Shown here piece after piece: positions 8,029-17,028 of a stretch of DNA of 64,000 bases. A model generated the notes under the pieces. That model made no database searches and was not told the DNA's origin. It saw only the letters and a list, made by a program, of their open reading frames with translations. The DNA lies in the NCBI RefSeq assembly GCF_900187985.1, contig NZ_FZOA01000003.1, positions 186,001 to 250,000 of the forward strand. Direction: 5' to 3'. The stretch is from Methylobacillus rhizosphaerae (lineage in GTDB: Bacteria; Pseudomonadota; Gammaproteobacteria; Burkholderiales; Methylophilaceae). A program made the position numbers and the translations under genes. Numbering within the stretch: position 1 is the stretch's first letter; each line of letters begins with the position of its first letter.

Positions 8029-8774
8029 GCTGTCACCTCTTGCAACTTGGCACCAGCACGCATCGTGACTACGCCAGCAGTGGTCTTGCTACTCGGGTTC
8101 AGCGTGGAACCAGTGGTCAGCAGGATGTGCAGGTCATTGGCAAAACCTTCCACCTCACCCAGGATCACGCGGTTGCGGCGCACCAGGGCGTTGTACACCA
8201 GCACGGCAGGGATCGCTACTGCCAGACCAAGCGCTGTCATGATCAAGGCTTCACCCACTGGGCCAGCCACCTTGTCCAGAGTTGCCTGGCCGCTTTGGCT
8301 GATACTTGCCAATGCGTGATAAATACCCCACACGGTACCAAACAGGCCCACAAACGGCGCCACACTGCCGACTGAAGCCAGCACAGTCAGGCCGTAGTCC
8401 AGATGCTCGCTTTCCACAGCGATCTGGCGGCGCATAGCACGCGCAATGAACTCATCCTTGTTGCAGATATCTTCGTTCTTGCCAGGCACATGTGTTTGAT
8501 AATGCTCGGCAGCATCCACTGCCTGGTTGGCAACGCGGGACACCAGTGACTCGCCATTATGGTGACGCAAGCCAGCCTCAATGGAAGGTGCCTGCCAGAA
8601 ATGGTTGTTGTATTCGCGTCCAGCACTGCGAATGGTCAGCGCCTGATAAAACTTGACGATCATGAGATACCAACTGATCACGGACATGACAAGAAGTATC
8701 ACCGCAACCAGAATGGATACGGGGCCACCAGCGAGAATAAAGTCAAGGCTGTTAAATTCGTATGAATTTTCCAT
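8025..8774 (-). CDS. exbB: ExbB/TolQ-family proton channel protein
   Basis: Inner-membrane subunit that forms the proton-conducting pentamer around ExbD and energises TonB. It has 249 residues, an N-terminal span (ILVAVILLVMSVISWYLMIV), a cytoplasmic stretch, then the conserved MotA/TolQ/ExbB region LTVLASVGSVAPFVGLFGTVWGIYHAL and GPVGEALIMTALGLAVAIPAVLVYN. It lies 56 bp after tonB and overlaps exbD by 4 bp, all on one strand downstream of a Fur box, which supports the ExbB reading. Confidence 0.94.
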   Translation of the reverse strand: MENSYEFNSLDFILAGGPVSILVAVILLVMSVISWYLMIVKFYQALTIRSAGREYNNHFWQAPSIEAGLRHHNGESLVSRVANQAVDAAEHYQTHVPGKNEDICNKDEFIARAMRRQIAVESEHLDYGLTVLASVGSVAPFVGLFGTVWGIYHALASISQSGQATLDKVAGPVGEALIMTALGLAVAIPAVLVYNALVRRNRVILGEVEGFANDLHILLTTGSTLNPSSKTTAGVVTMRAGAKLQEVTA

Positions 8775-8830
8775 AGTGCATTAAATCCTATATATAAAAG
8801 TATGTATGGCTAATCTGATAAAACAACTGG

Positions 8831-9670
8831 TTAATCCGAAATAGTAAATCTGACCGGTGCGATCACAGATACCTTCATCGGCTTGTTATCACGCTTGTAA
8901 GGATTGAACCTGGACTTCTTGGCTGCTTCCATCGCTGCCTTGTCCAGCCGCTCAGACCCACTGCTTTTCTCGATCTGGATCGTTTCCGGCACACCGGTTT
9001 CTGAAATCAGCATCCGCAGCATCACGATCCCCTGCTCGCCCAACCTCCTGGACATGGCAGGATATACAGGTATTTCCTGATGCAGATATGAAACACCACT
9101 GATCGGGATTTCGGGAATCGCCTGTTCCTTCGGTTCAGGTGGCTTGACTTCTTCAACCCTCTCCGCCACAACTGGCGTGTCCTGTACAGGAGCCTGGGCA
9201 GGAGCCTGCTTCATTTCCTGAGGTGGCGGTTCAGAAATCTCTTCCTGCACTTCTGGTTCCGGCTCCACAGGCTGCGGCGCTTCAATTGGTACCGGCTTAT
9301 CTACCACCTTGGGCTTTGGTTTGGGTTTAGGCTTCGGTTTTGGTTCCGGTGGTTTTGGCGTTGGTTCCGGCTCAGGCTCAGTAATGGCAACTTCCGGGAT
9401 TGGTTCCGGACTCTTGACAATACTGACCATGATAGGCGGCGCAGCATTTTCCTGTAGTGGCTCACGGGTAGAAGCCACGATCAAGGCTGCAAAAACAGCA
9501 ATGTGCATGACCACTGTACCTGCCAGGGCTTTGCCAGAAAAATCGCTATTATCTTGTACTCGAAAAACCCGGGTAGGTTTTAAGCTACGAGTTGGTTGTT
9601 GACTCACTTGCCCTCCATAGTGCGCTTTTGAAAGGCGTGCAAACTGAGTATCAATGGACATTTTTGACAC
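8831..9670 (-). CDS. tonB: Energy transducer TonB
   Basis: Spans the periplasm and passes proton-motive energy to outer-membrane receptors, two of which are in this window. The 279 residues show a long N-terminal cytoplasmic segment (about 46 residues), one membrane span (ALAGTVVMHIAVFAALIVA), a Pro/Glu/Lys-rich rigid linker with a (KP)n tract at about residues 113-122, and the C-terminal TonB domain (YPAMSRRLGEQGIVMLRMLI, AMEAAKKSRFNPYKRD). The first 20 bp overlap the end of the upstream 79-aa gene, suggesting translational coupling. Confidence 0.94.
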   Translation of the reverse strand: MSKMSIDTQFARLSKAHYGGQVSQQPTRSLKPTRVFRVQDNSDFSGKALAGTVVMHIAVFAALIVASTREPLQENAAPPIMVSIVKSPEPIPEVAITEPEPEPTPKPPEPKPKPKPKPKPKVVDKPVPIEAPQPVEPEPEVQEEISEPPPQEMKQAPAQAPVQDTPVVAERVEEVKPPEPKEQAIPEIPISGVSYLHQEIPVYPAMSRRLGEQGIVMLRMLISETGVPETIQIEKSSGSERLDKAAMEAAKKSRFNPYKRDNKPMKVSVIAPVRFTISD

Positions 9671-9890
9671 TGGCGGTGAATTGACTATGGGAGTTGTTTG
9701 CGTAATGGATAGCCAACCGGGCAGCGGCTTCCTGCATCATTTCAGCAAGTGAATTAAAGGCATGTGCCTCCAGGCGTAGACTTAGTGCCCCAACTTCCAC
9801 TTCTGCCACATTACATTCTTCACAATACAGCACCCTGCACCCTTCGCCTCCTGCAAGTACTACACGCTTACAATTGTTCGCTGTTTTCAT
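9651..9890 (-). CDS. Small Cys-containing protein, first gene of the tonB operon
   Basis: Function not recognised. The 79 residues include CKRVVLAGGEGCRVLYCEEC, that is Cys followed by a C-x5-CxxC group, then a compact alpha/beta-looking stretch (VAEVEVGALSLRLEAHAFNSLAEMMQEAAARL). No signal peptide or membrane span is visible. It is the first gene after a Fur box and its end overlaps the tonB start by 20 bp, so it should be co-expressed with tonB-exbB-exbD in iron limitation. The cysteines could bind iron, zinc or a cluster, but this is inference. Confidence 0.7.
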   Translation of the reverse strand: MKTANNCKRVVLAGGEGCRVLYCEECNVAEVEVGALSLRLEAHAFNSLAEMMQEAAARLAIHYANNSHSQFTASVKNVH

Positions 9891-9968
9891 CGTTATCCGC
9901 TCATAGTTCGACTTAACATCTGCAAGATGTCGTCAATATTAACGCAGAAATGATTCTGCGAATAAGCA

Positions 9969-9987
9969 GAAAATGATAACTATTCTC
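9969..9987. promoter_or_regulatory. Fur box upstream of the tonB operon
   Basis: GAAAATGATAACTATTCTC matches 15 of 19 positions of the Fur consensus by my alignment. It lies 79 bp upstream of the first gene of the operon. A second similar half (AAGAATAGTTACCATTCT) follows at 10000-10017. Confidence 0.65.
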
Positions 9988-10086
9988 AGTTACTTCGTCA
10001 AGAATAGTTACCATTCTAGCAGCTAATTGAACACGATTCTTGTTATTTTTAGCGTACGCAGATCGTTCTCATCCTGTGAAATGGCC

Positions 10087-10117
10087 AAAAAAAAGACCGC
10101 ATATAGCGGTCTTTTTT
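10087..10117. terminator. Terminator after the S4 paralogue gene
   Basis: AAGACCGC (10093-10100) pairs with GCGGTCTT (10106-10113), with A and T runs on both sides. It follows the minus-strand stop at 10131. Confidence 0.9.
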
Positions 10118-10130
10118 ATGTTCCTGAAAA

Positions 10131-10748
10131 TTACAGGCGGTTGGCGTAGTATTCAACCACTTGCTGTACATCTACCGGGAACGGTACATCTTCAGCAGCT
10201 GGAAGATGGGCAACCTTGGCTTGTTGGCCTTGCTCAGCCCATGACAACCACTCAGGGCGAACCAATGGCATGTTAGCCAATGTTTCCACGACGATAGGCA
10301 GCTTGGTGCTGCTGGACTTCATGGAAATCTCATCACCCACGCGCAGGCGGATGGACGGGATGTTCACGGACTTGCCGTTCAGCAATACGTGGCGGTGGGA
10401 AACCAGCTGACGAGCTGCAGCAATCGTCGGTGCGAAACCAGCGCGGAATACCACGTTGTCCAGACGACGTTCCAGCAGTTGCAGCAATGTTTCGCCGGTA
10501 GGGGATTTACCCTTACGTGCATCAACCACCAGACGGCGCAGTTGCTTTTCGGACAAACCATAGTTGAAACGCAGCTTTTGCTTTTCCTGCAGCTTGACGC
10601 CGAAGTCAGACTTCTTGCGACGTGTGTTCTTGGCACCATGTTGGCCAGGAGGGGTTGGACGTGCCTCGATGGTCTTGCGGGACAAGCCAGGCAGATCAAT
10701 ACCAAGTGCGCGCATTACTTTAAGACGTGGGCCGGTGAATCTAGACAT
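10131..10748 (-). CDS. rpsD: Ribosomal protein S4, cysteine-free paralogue
   Basis: S4-family small-subunit protein that binds 16S rRNA. From ATG 10748 (AAGGAG upstream) it has 205 residues, with the S4 N-terminal region (RPTPPGQHG, RKKSDFGVKLQEKQKLRFNYGLSEKQ) and the S4 RNA-binding domain (LLERRLDNVVFRAGFAPTIAAARQLVSHRHVLLNGK). The N-terminus (MSRFTGPRLKVMRALG) differs from the usual MARYLGP form, the zinc-binding cysteines are absent and the whole protein has no cysteine. It is a lone gene with its own terminator, not beside rpsM, rpsK and rpoA, so it is probably a second, zinc-independent S4. A main rpsD would lie elsewhere in the genome (inferred). Confidence 0.9.
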   Translation of the reverse strand: MSRFTGPRLKVMRALGIDLPGLSRKTIEARPTPPGQHGAKNTRRKKSDFGVKLQEKQKLRFNYGLSEKQLRRLVVDARKGKSPTGETLLQLLERRLDNVVFRAGFAPTIAAARQLVSHRHVLLNGKSVNIPSIRLRVGDEISMKSSSTKLPIVVETLANMPLVRPEWLSWAEQGQQAKVAHLPAAEDVPFPVDVQQVVEYYANRL

Positions 10749-10931
10749 TCTGTAAAACTCCTTCAATAGTTGGATTGATCAGGCTGACCTGACAAAATAG
10801 CTTCCTGCATCCCAACACTGCCTCGGGATGGATAGCTTGACGCTATCACCATGTTCATACATGGCATACCTGCACACTACATTTCCGCACAAACAGCAAA
10901 ATCCTTTGCACGAAGGCGCGGATTATACAAT

Positions 10932-10965
10932 AAAAACCGGCATTGACCAAGTCAAAATGCCGGTT
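10932..10965 (-). terminator. Rho-independent terminator after htpG
   Basis: AACCGGCATT (10935-10944) pairs with AATGCCGGTT (10956-10965), with inner GAC/GTC pairing. The T run is on the minus-strand side. It starts 19 bp past the htpG stop. Confidence 0.88.
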
Positions 10966-10983
10966 GTTCACACTATGTCAATA

Positions 10984-12870
10984 TCAGGCCAGCATGCTGT
11001 TCACCCTGCGTACGAAAGCGGCAGGGTCTTCAAGCTGCCCACCCTCGGCAAGCAAGGCCTGATCGAACAGGAGATGTGCCCAATCCGTAAATTTTGCATC
11101 ATCTTCCACTGCCTTGAGGCGCTGGACAATGCCATGTTCCGGATTGATTTCCAGAATAGGTTTGCTATCCGGTGTCTTCTGTCCGGCGGCCTTGAGCAAT
11201 CGCTCCAGATTACCTGACAGATCATGTTTCCCTGCCACGAGGCAGGCCGGCGAGTCTGTCAGGCGGTGTGTCACCCGAACTTCCTTGACACTTTCACCCA
11301 GCACAGTCTGAACCCGCTCAACCAATGGTTTGTATTCATCCTCGGTTTTCTTCTGCTGTTCTTTTTCCGCTTCGTCTTCCAGCTTGCCCAGGTCCAGGTC
11401 ACCCTTGGCGACGGATTGCAGTTTCTTGCCCTCGAACTCGGTGAGGCTGCCCAGCAGCCATTCATCCACTCGGTCTGACAACAACAGGACTTCGATACCC
11501 TTCTTACGGAAGATTTCCAGGTGCGGACTGTGCTGCGCAGCAGCGAAACTATCTGCCGTGATGTAGTAAATAGCGTCCTGCCCATCTTTCATACGACTGA
11601 TGTAATCCTTGAAGGACACAATTTGGTCGGCATCATCGGCATGGGTGCTGGCAAAACGCAGCAGCCCGGCAATTTTATCCTTGTTGGAGAAGTCTTCACC
11701 CGGACCTTCCTTAAGTACACGCCCGAATTCCTTCCAGAAGCTGGCATATTCTTCCGGCTTGTTTTCAGCCAGGTCTTCCAGCAGGCCCAGTACCTTTTTC
11801 ACGGAACCAGCCTTGATCGCATCAATATCCTTGGAGTGCTGCAGGATTTCACGCGATACATTCAGCGGCAGGTCTGCGCTATCGATCACGCCACGCACAA
11901 AACGCAGGTATTGCGGCATGAGTTGTTCGGTATCATCCATGATGAAGACACGCTTCACATACAGCTTGATACCATGCTGGCGGTCACGCTCATATAGATC
12001 GAACGGAGCCTTGGATGGCAGGTAGAGCAAGGAAATATATTCCTGCTTGCCTTCGACGCGATTGTGGCTCCAGGCCAGAGGGTTCTCGAAATCATGAGAA
12101 ACATGTTTGTAGAACTCTTGATACTCTTCTTCCGTGATGTCATTCCTGCTACGCGCCCACAGCGCAGATGCGCGATTGACGGTTTCATCTTCATCGGTTG
12201 CGACCTGTTCACCCTCATTCCATTCGGATTTTTTCATCACAATCGGCAAGGTGATGTGGTCAGAATATTTGCGGATGATGGTCTTGAGCTTCCAGTCATT
12301 GAGGAACTCGTCCTCACCTTCCCGCAAGTGCAGCACGATATCCGTGCCACGGCTGGGCTTATCAACGCTTTCCAGTGTGTAGTCACCCTCGCCTGCTGAC
12401 TCCCAGCGCACAGCATCAGTACTACCGGCACGGCGCGTAATCAGCGTCACTTTGTCAGCCAGGATAAAGGCAGAATAAAAGCCCACACCGAATTGGCCAA
12501 TCAGGTTCGCATCCTTGGCCTGATCACCAGTCAGTGATTGGAAAAATTCCTTGGTACCAGACTTGGCGATGGTGCCAATGTTGTTGATCACTTCGTCACG
12601 GCCCATGCCTATCCCATTGTCGGAGATAGTGACAGTGCGAGCCTCTTTGTCGAAACTCACACGAATCTTGAGATCGCTGTCATTTTCATACAAGCTGTTG
12701 TCCGCCAGTGCTGCAAAACGCAATTTGTCGGCAGCGTCACTCGCATTGGAAATCAACTCCCGCAACACAATTTCCTTGTTGCTGTAGAGTGAATGAATCA
12801 TCAGTTGTAAAAGCTGTTTGACCTCAGCCTGAAAACCCAGTGTTTCTTTTTTCACGTTTTCCGTGGACAT
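10984..12870 (-). CDS. htpG: Molecular chaperone HtpG (Hsp90)
   Basis: ATP-dependent cytoplasmic chaperone. From ATG 12870 (CAGGAG upstream) it has 628 residues. GHKL ATPase motifs are intact: [44 protein letters not shown] and GTDIVLHL. The middle domain ([29 protein letters not shown]) and dimerisation domain ([26 protein letters not shown]) follow. It is a single-gene unit bounded by a sigma-32-type promoter (12909-12937) and a strong terminator, which fits heat-shock control. Confidence 0.97.
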   Translation of the reverse strand: MSTENVKKETLGFQAEVKQLLQLMIHSLYSNKEIVLRELISNASDAADKLRFAALADNSLYENDSDLKIRVSFDKEARTVTISDNGIGMGRDEVINNIGTIAKSGTKEFFQSLTGDQAKDANLIGQFGVGFYSAFILADKVTLITRRAGSTDAVRWESAGEGDYTLESVDKPSRGTDIVLHLREGEDEFLNDWKLKTIIRKYSDHITLPIVMKKSEWNEGEQVATDEDETVNRASALWARSRNDITEEEYQEFYKHVSHDFENPLAWSHNRVEGKQEYISLLYLPSKAPFDLYERDRQHGIKLYVKRVFIMDDTEQLMPQYLRFVRGVIDSADLPLNVSREILQHSKDIDAIKAGSVKKVLGLLEDLAENKPEEYASFWKEFGRVLKEGPGEDFSNKDKIAGLLRFASTHADDADQIVSFKDYISRMKDGQDAIYYITADSFAAAQHSPHLEIFRKKGIEVLLLSDRVDEWLLGSLTEFEGKKLQSVAKGDLDLGKLEDEAEKEQQKKTEDEYKPLVERVQTVLGESVKEVRVTHRLTDSPACLVAGKHDLSGNLERLLKAAGQKTPDSKPILEINPEHGIVQRLKAVEDDAKFTDWAHLLFDQALLAEGGQLEDPAAFVRRVNSMLA

Positions 12871-12908
12871 TACTTGGCTCCTGTTACTCGTTGATGCAAT
12901 ATTTTGCG

Positions 12909-12937
12909 CATATGGGGTTGGTGCTACGGATTTCAAG
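12909..12937 (-). promoter_or_regulatory. Sigma-32 (heat-shock) promoter of htpG
   Basis: Reading the minus strand: CTTGAAA, a 13-nt spacer, then CCCCATAT. This equals the RpoH consensus at nearly every position. It lies 40-67 nt upstream of the htpG ATG. Confidence 0.85.
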
Positions 12938-13058
12938 CGGCGATGCTGAATCTCTCGGCATCATCAACGCGCATGCGATTGAAAACGCTGCGGTAATTTA
13001 TCTTGCCATGGAGGATTTGCGCTAGACTATGTCCTTTCTGGCAGCATGGGGATGCAAG

Positions 13059-13322
13059 ATGGCGAATATCACAATCAGCAAACTGCATGCGCAGGCTTTT
13101 GAAGTAGCCGTTGATGCCCGCGCTTCCACCATTCACCGTGTGACAGTCGATCCCGAATATGCGCAAAGACTCAGCCGGGGACGATTTGAAACTGAGGAGT
13201 TGATCAGGCGGTCTTTTGAGTTTCTGCTTGAGCGGGAATCCAATACCAGCATACTGCGCAGTTTTGACCTTGCGGTCATTGCACGCTACTTTCCGGAATA
13301 TGAGAAAAGCATGACCAATTAA
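13059..13322 (+). CDS. Small conserved hypothetical protein
   Basis: Function not recognised. From ATG 13059 (GGGGATGCAAG upstream) it has 87 residues: MANITISKLHAQAFEVAVDA, TIHRVTVDPEYAQRLSRGRF, EELIRRSFEFLLERESNTSI, FDLAVIARYFPEYEK. It is acidic and basic in balance, soluble, and has no signal peptide. The pattern EELIRRSFEFLLERE suggests a helical end. It is divergent from htpG and convergent with tcdA. The antisense frame over the same stretch looks like a shadow. Confidence 0.7.
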   Translation: MANITISKLHAQAFEVAVDARASTIHRVTVDPEYAQRLSRGRFETEELIRRSFEFLLERESNTSILRSFDLAVIARYFPEYEKSMTN

Positions 13323-13330
13323 TACTGCAC

Positions 13331-14128
13331 TTAAGCCGCCAGCAGATTCAGTATTAAAGAGGCTGCTGTCATGCCGCACGGTGCCGTCACCGCGACAGAT
13401 GAGCCATAGCCAGCACAGTTCAGGCCAGTAATACCTGCAGATTCCGCCTCACAGCTTGCATCCGGTTGCCGGATGGGTTCATCAGAATAAACACAGCTAA
13501 TACCAAATTTCTGTACTTTTTTCCTACCATCAGCGCCCCGGGGGAAAGCATGGTCCCGGCGCAACTGATTACGCACCTTGGCAAGTAAACGGTCACCATG
13601 GACCTCTGCCATATCCGCAACCCTGATTCTGGTCGGATCAACACGTCCACCCGCCCCTCCGGCCACTACCAACGGCATGCGGTGCTGGCGACACCATGCA
13701 GCCAGCGCCACTTTGGCACGGGCATCATCAATCGCATCCAGAACAGCATCATAATGCCCAGACAATAGTTCACCCAGATTGTGCGGTGTGATGAAATCCT
13801 CGATTTCTTCAATTTCAGCCAATGGGTTGATGGCTCGGATGCGCTCAGCCATTGCAGTCACCTTGGCCTGTCCCAGGGTTGCTTCCAGCGCATGCAGCTG
13901 GCGGTTGATATTGGACTCGGCAATATGATCCAGGTCTATCAGGGTGAGCTTGCCAATGGCATTACGGGCCAATGCCTCCACTGCCCACGAGCCGACCCCT
14001 CCCATACCGATCACGCAGACATGTGCTGCACTGAAGCGCTGCAAGGCAGAGGCGCCATACAGCCTGCGCACACCACCGAAGCGACGCTCCCAGTCAATGT
14101 CAGCCTGATTGTTGGGATAATCAGTCAT
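13331..14128 (-). CDS. tcdA: tRNA threonylcarbamoyladenosine dehydratase
   Basis: E1-like ATP-dependent enzyme that cyclises t6A37 of tRNA to ct6A. From ATG 14128 (AAGGAAG upstream) it has 265 residues: RFGGVRRLYG near the start, nucleotide loop CVIGMGGVGSWAVEALARNAIG, DLDHIAESNINRQ, AINPLAEI, DAIDDARAKVAL, and a C-terminal region with the Cys motif YSDEP...CEAES. The start overlaps the end of the upstream periplasmic-protein gene by 8 bp, so it is the last gene of the acpS-side operon. Confidence 0.92.
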   Translation of the reverse strand: MTDYPNNQADIDWERRFGGVRRLYGASALQRFSAAHVCVIGMGGVGSWAVEALARNAIGKLTLIDLDHIAESNINRQLHALEATLGQAKVTAMAERIRAINPLAEIEEIEDFITPHNLGELLSGHYDAVLDAIDDARAKVALAAWCRQHRMPLVVAGGAGGRVDPTRIRVADMAEVHGDRLLAKVRNQLRRDHAFPRGADGRKKVQKFGISCVYSDEPIRQPDASCEAESAGITGLNCAGYGSSVAVTAPCGMTAASLILNLLAA

Positions 14129-15050
14129 CCAGGCTTCCTTCACATCCGGCTGCGCGTATCTGGCGTTGATATTGATCCAGGTTATGGATGGCACAATGAT
14201 TCTTTTCTACTTTATCTGCAATATCCGCCAGCTGATCCAGATATTTCTGCATAGCATCACAATACAAAGCATTAGCATCCACATCCGCCTGCACTTTTCC
14301 CTCCAGGGCCTGCAACTCCGTCAGGATCTCCTTGCAGCTATCCTCCTGAAAAGGGTTGCGCGCCTGCTTCCCTGCCGGGCTGCACACCGCCTTGGCAAGC
14401 TGCTGGGCAGTTGCAGATTTGGCAAGAGGTGCTGATGGCTGTGGCTTGTCAAAAATCGGCGTGGTTTTACCCGCATGTATTTTTTGCGCTTGCAGCAGCC
14501 TGAAAGTACCCTGATCGCAATTCAGCTGCAGCGTGCTCAGCATCTGTTCATCATTCCTGAATGATTTCACGCGGGCATTGACTGTCAATTCATGGGCTGC
14601 CGATTGTTGCAATGAAGCACGGTCAAGCGCCACTTCACCACTATTGCTGTTGCTGATCACTTCCCATTGTGGAGACTTCACTACTGGGGCCGCCTTTTTC
14701 ATGCAATATTGTTGCTGCAATTGATCCGGTAGGGAGCCGGGGTTGATAGCTTCCGCCGCACGTGGCACATCGAACCTGACAACCTGCTGACCATTCCTGA
14801 TCTGATATCCCTGCAAATAACTGAACCGGCTGGACTTGCAGTCCACCTGCATCGTCGTGATCCAGACACTGCCATCAGGCTGCTCCACCTTGGTTTGTGC
14901 GGTGAAGCGCTGCTCAGCCATATCACGCACCACACTGCTGTGATCAACAAAATGCTTGCCAGCACTACTCTCGCCCGACAGCTCCCATTGATCTGCCGCC
15001 ATCGCAGTCATTGCCAGCATGAGCCCCGCGGCCAATCCTATCCCCCGCAT
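14121..15050 (-). CDS. Exported protein with two repeated surface-adhesin-E-like domains
   Basis: Predicted periplasmic protein of unknown role, about 309 residues. A signal peptide (RGIGLAAGLMLAMTAMAA) is followed by two similar units. Unit 1 (about residues 22-115) runs WELSGESSAGKHFVDHSSV to the Cys-containing LQGYQI part. Unit 2 (about 129-225) runs WEVISNSNSGEVALDRASL, NARVKSFRN, LQLNCDQGTFRLLQAQKI. A Cys-rich helical tail follows (CKEILTELQALEGKVQ, YCDAMQKYLDQLADIADKVEKNHC). The W-x-G-x-V-D-x-x-S pattern resembles the surface-adhesin protein E fold. The start overlaps the acpS stop (TGATG). Confidence 0.75.
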   Translation of the reverse strand: MRGIGLAAGLMLAMTAMAADQWELSGESSAGKHFVDHSSVVRDMAEQRFTAQTKVEQPDGSVWITTMQVDCKSSRFSYLQGYQIRNGQQVVRFDVPRAAEAINPGSLPDQLQQQYCMKKAAPVVKSPQWEVISNSNSGEVALDRASLQQSAAHELTVNARVKSFRNDEQMLSTLQLNCDQGTFRLLQAQKIHAGKTTPIFDKPQPSAPLAKSATAQQLAKAVCSPAGKQARNPFQEDSCKEILTELQALEGKVQADVDANALYCDAMQKYLDQLADIADKVEKNHCAIHNLDQYQRQIRAAGCEGSLDD

Positions 15051-15433
15051 CACGCAGATTTTTCCAGTACCACGAATGCCACTGCCAGCGCCTTCTCATC
15101 ACTGATAGACAAGTGGAAGCTGTTGATATCCTTGTCCTGCAGGTATTGCTGCAAAACTGGCGCAAGCTGGAAGACAGGCTTCCCCAGGGCGTCATGGCCT
15201 ATGCCGATATTCTCAAAACTGGCTGCGCCACGGATACCGGTTCCCAATGCCTTGGCAAATGCTTCCTTGGCAGCAAACCGCTTGGCAAGAAATCTGGCCT
15301 TGACCCGGATGGTGGCATATTCCTGCCATTCATCCTGCGTCAGGATGCGCTGTGCAAATGCATCGCCAAAACGGCTGAGGGATTCCTCTATGCGCACGAC
15401 TTCGACGATATCGGTACCTATTCCGTAAATCAT
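15050..15433 (-). CDS. acpS: Holo-[acyl-carrier-protein] synthase
   Basis: Transfers 4'-phosphopantetheine from CoA to acyl carrier protein. From ATG 15433 it has 127 residues, the standard AcpS size: MIYGIGTDIVEVVRI with metal ligand Asp8, and RFLAKRFAAKEAFAKALGTG with Glu57. It begins 8 bp after the pdxJ stop. The pdxJ-acpS order is common in proteobacteria. Confidence 0.95.
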   Translation of the reverse strand: MIYGIGTDIVEVVRIEESLSRFGDAFAQRILTQDEWQEYATIRVKARFLAKRFAAKEAFAKALGTGIRGAASFENIGIGHDALGKPVFQLAPVLQQYLQDKDINSFHLSISDEKALAVAFVVLEKSA

Positions 15434-15441
15434 GGGCAGAC

Positions 15442-16164
15442 TTAATTCGCCTTCTGTACGATCAGCGCCTTCATTTCGCGCACTGCGTATTCCCAACCTA
15501 CGAACAAGGCATGGGCCACAATCGCGTGACCGATATTGAGCTCTTCAATACCTGGAATCCCGACGATTTCATGCACGTTGTGAATATTGAGGCCATGCCC
15601 GGCATTCACGGTCAGCCCCAAGGATAACCCATGATCCACAGCCATGCGGATACGCTGCAACTCAACCGCCTTTTCAATCTCGCTCTTTGCATCGGCAAAT
15701 GCCCCGGTATGTATTTCAATCACTGGAGCGCCTGCCGCCTTGGCGGCTTCAACCTGCTCAAGGTCAGGCCCGATAAACAGGGATACGCGAATCCCCGCGT
15801 CAGCCAGGGTCTTGCAGGCTGCCTTAATGGTTCCCAGTTTGCCAGCCACATCTAGGCCGCCCTCTGTCGTGCGCTCCTCGCGCCGCTCGGGCACCAGGCA
15901 GACATCCTGCGGCCTGACCTGTAATGCAATGCCCACCATTTCATCGGTCACGGCCATTTCCAGGTTCATTTTGGTTTGCAGCAATGGACGCAGTGCAAAT
16001 ACGTCTGCATCCTGGATATGGCGCCTGTCTTCGCGCAGGTGAATGGTAATGCTGTCGGCACCAGCCTCTTCCGCACGCAATGCGGCCTGCACTACGCTGG
16101 GATATTGCGTGCCACGCGCCTGGCGCAATGTGGCTACATGATCGATATTGACGCCTAGTTTCAT
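15442..16164 (-). CDS. pdxJ: Pyridoxine 5'-phosphate synthase
   Basis: Condenses 3-amino-2-oxopropyl phosphate with deoxyxylulose 5-phosphate to make pyridoxine 5'-phosphate. The 240 residues form a TIM barrel with the N-terminal signature [51 protein letters not shown], and [14 protein letters not shown]. It overlaps the end of recO by 4 bp (ATGA). Confidence 0.96.
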   Translation of the reverse strand: MKLGVNIDHVATLRQARGTQYPSVVQAALRAEEAGADSITIHLREDRRHIQDADVFALRPLLQTKMNLEMAVTDEMVGIALQVRPQDVCLVPERREERTTEGGLDVAGKLGTIKAACKTLADAGIRVSLFIGPDLEQVEAAKAAGAPVIEIHTGAFADAKSEIEKAVELQRIRMAVDHGLSLGLTVNAGHGLNIHNVHEIVGIPGIEELNIGHAIVAHALFVGWEYAVREMKALIVQKAN

Positions 16165-16892
16165 AATGCCTGCAGATCCATGAGTAATTGTCGGGTATGT
16201 AAGGGCTTCTCGCCCAGATAATATGCCAGCAAGGTACGCATCAGTTGCTTGCTCTGCTGCTGGGTGAGTACATCGCTGTAATCGTCCTGCACCATATCCA
16301 GCAACGTCTTGCCCATCAATTGTACGCCATTTGCCTCCGTCATATACTGACCTACGGGCTGGGCGCCCTGCTCCACCATGTAAATATATTGCTGCCCTGT
16401 CTGGATGAGGTTGGAGTAGGCATCATGCTCAAGCGGTACGGCATAACCCAGCTCTTGCAACATGCGGAGTTCAAAGCGACGCAAGGTGGTCGCGGGAGAG
16501 ACTTGCCCCTGGGCCAGGATACGCAGTGTCTGATGATAATAATCGAACAATACATCATGACTGTCTTCACGTGGAAGCAGGCGTAACAACAGTTCATTGA
16601 GGTAAAAGCCACACATCAATGCCTCACCGTGCAGCAGCATTAAACCAGCGTTCCACTCCATGCTGTGCAGATTCTTGAGCTCGGCCTTCCCAGACCAGGT
16701 TGCCTGCAGCGGCTGAAATGCCTGCAACATGCCTCGCATGACAGAGCGTGGACGCCGCGCTCCTTTGGCTACTGCTGCTATACGACCGAACTCCCGGCTG
16801 AACAATTCGACAACCAGGCTGGTTTCCTTGAAAGGATAGGTATGCAGGACAAAAACCGGCTGATTATCCTGGCGATTGATGGGAGCGGCCAT
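16161..16892 (-). CDS. recO: DNA repair protein RecO
   Basis: Works with RecF and RecR to load RecA at single-strand gaps. The 243 residues show the OB-fold start ([37 protein letters not shown]), then [28 protein letters not shown] and a helical C-terminus ([24 protein letters not shown]). It lies downstream of era with a 136-bp gap in which I see no gene, and overlaps pdxJ by 4 bp. Confidence 0.93.
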   Translation of the reverse strand: MAAPINRQDNQPVFVLHTYPFKETSLVVELFSREFGRIAAVAKGARRPRSVMRGMLQAFQPLQATWSGKAELKNLHSMEWNAGLMLLHGEALMCGFYLNELLLRLLPREDSHDVLFDYYHQTLRILAQGQVSPATTLRRFELRMLQELGYAVPLEHDAYSNLIQTGQQYIYMVEQGAQPVGQYMTEANGVQLMGKTLLDMVQDDYSDVLTQQQSKQLMRTLLAYYLGEKPLHTRQLLMDLQAL

Positions 16893-17028
16893 ATGGGACG
16901 GTAAGAAATCTAAAGCTGGATACTTTTCATGTGGACTAGGGAATGAAGAGCATCCATTACTTCAACAAACATATTGTAAAGACAAGATACAGACATGCCC
17001 TGGATCAGTAACTATACCGCCATCATAT

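Noticed and set aside
9309-9602. Plus-strand Gly-rich ORF opposite tonB
   Set aside because: It is the reverse complement of the Pro/Lys/Glu linker codons of tonB, giving artificial Gly/Phe repeats.
12933-13379. Minus-strand ORF of 148 codons over the small hypothetical gene
   Set aside because: Composition is like a shadow. The plus-strand ORF has a suitable ribosome-binding site and a protein-like sequence.
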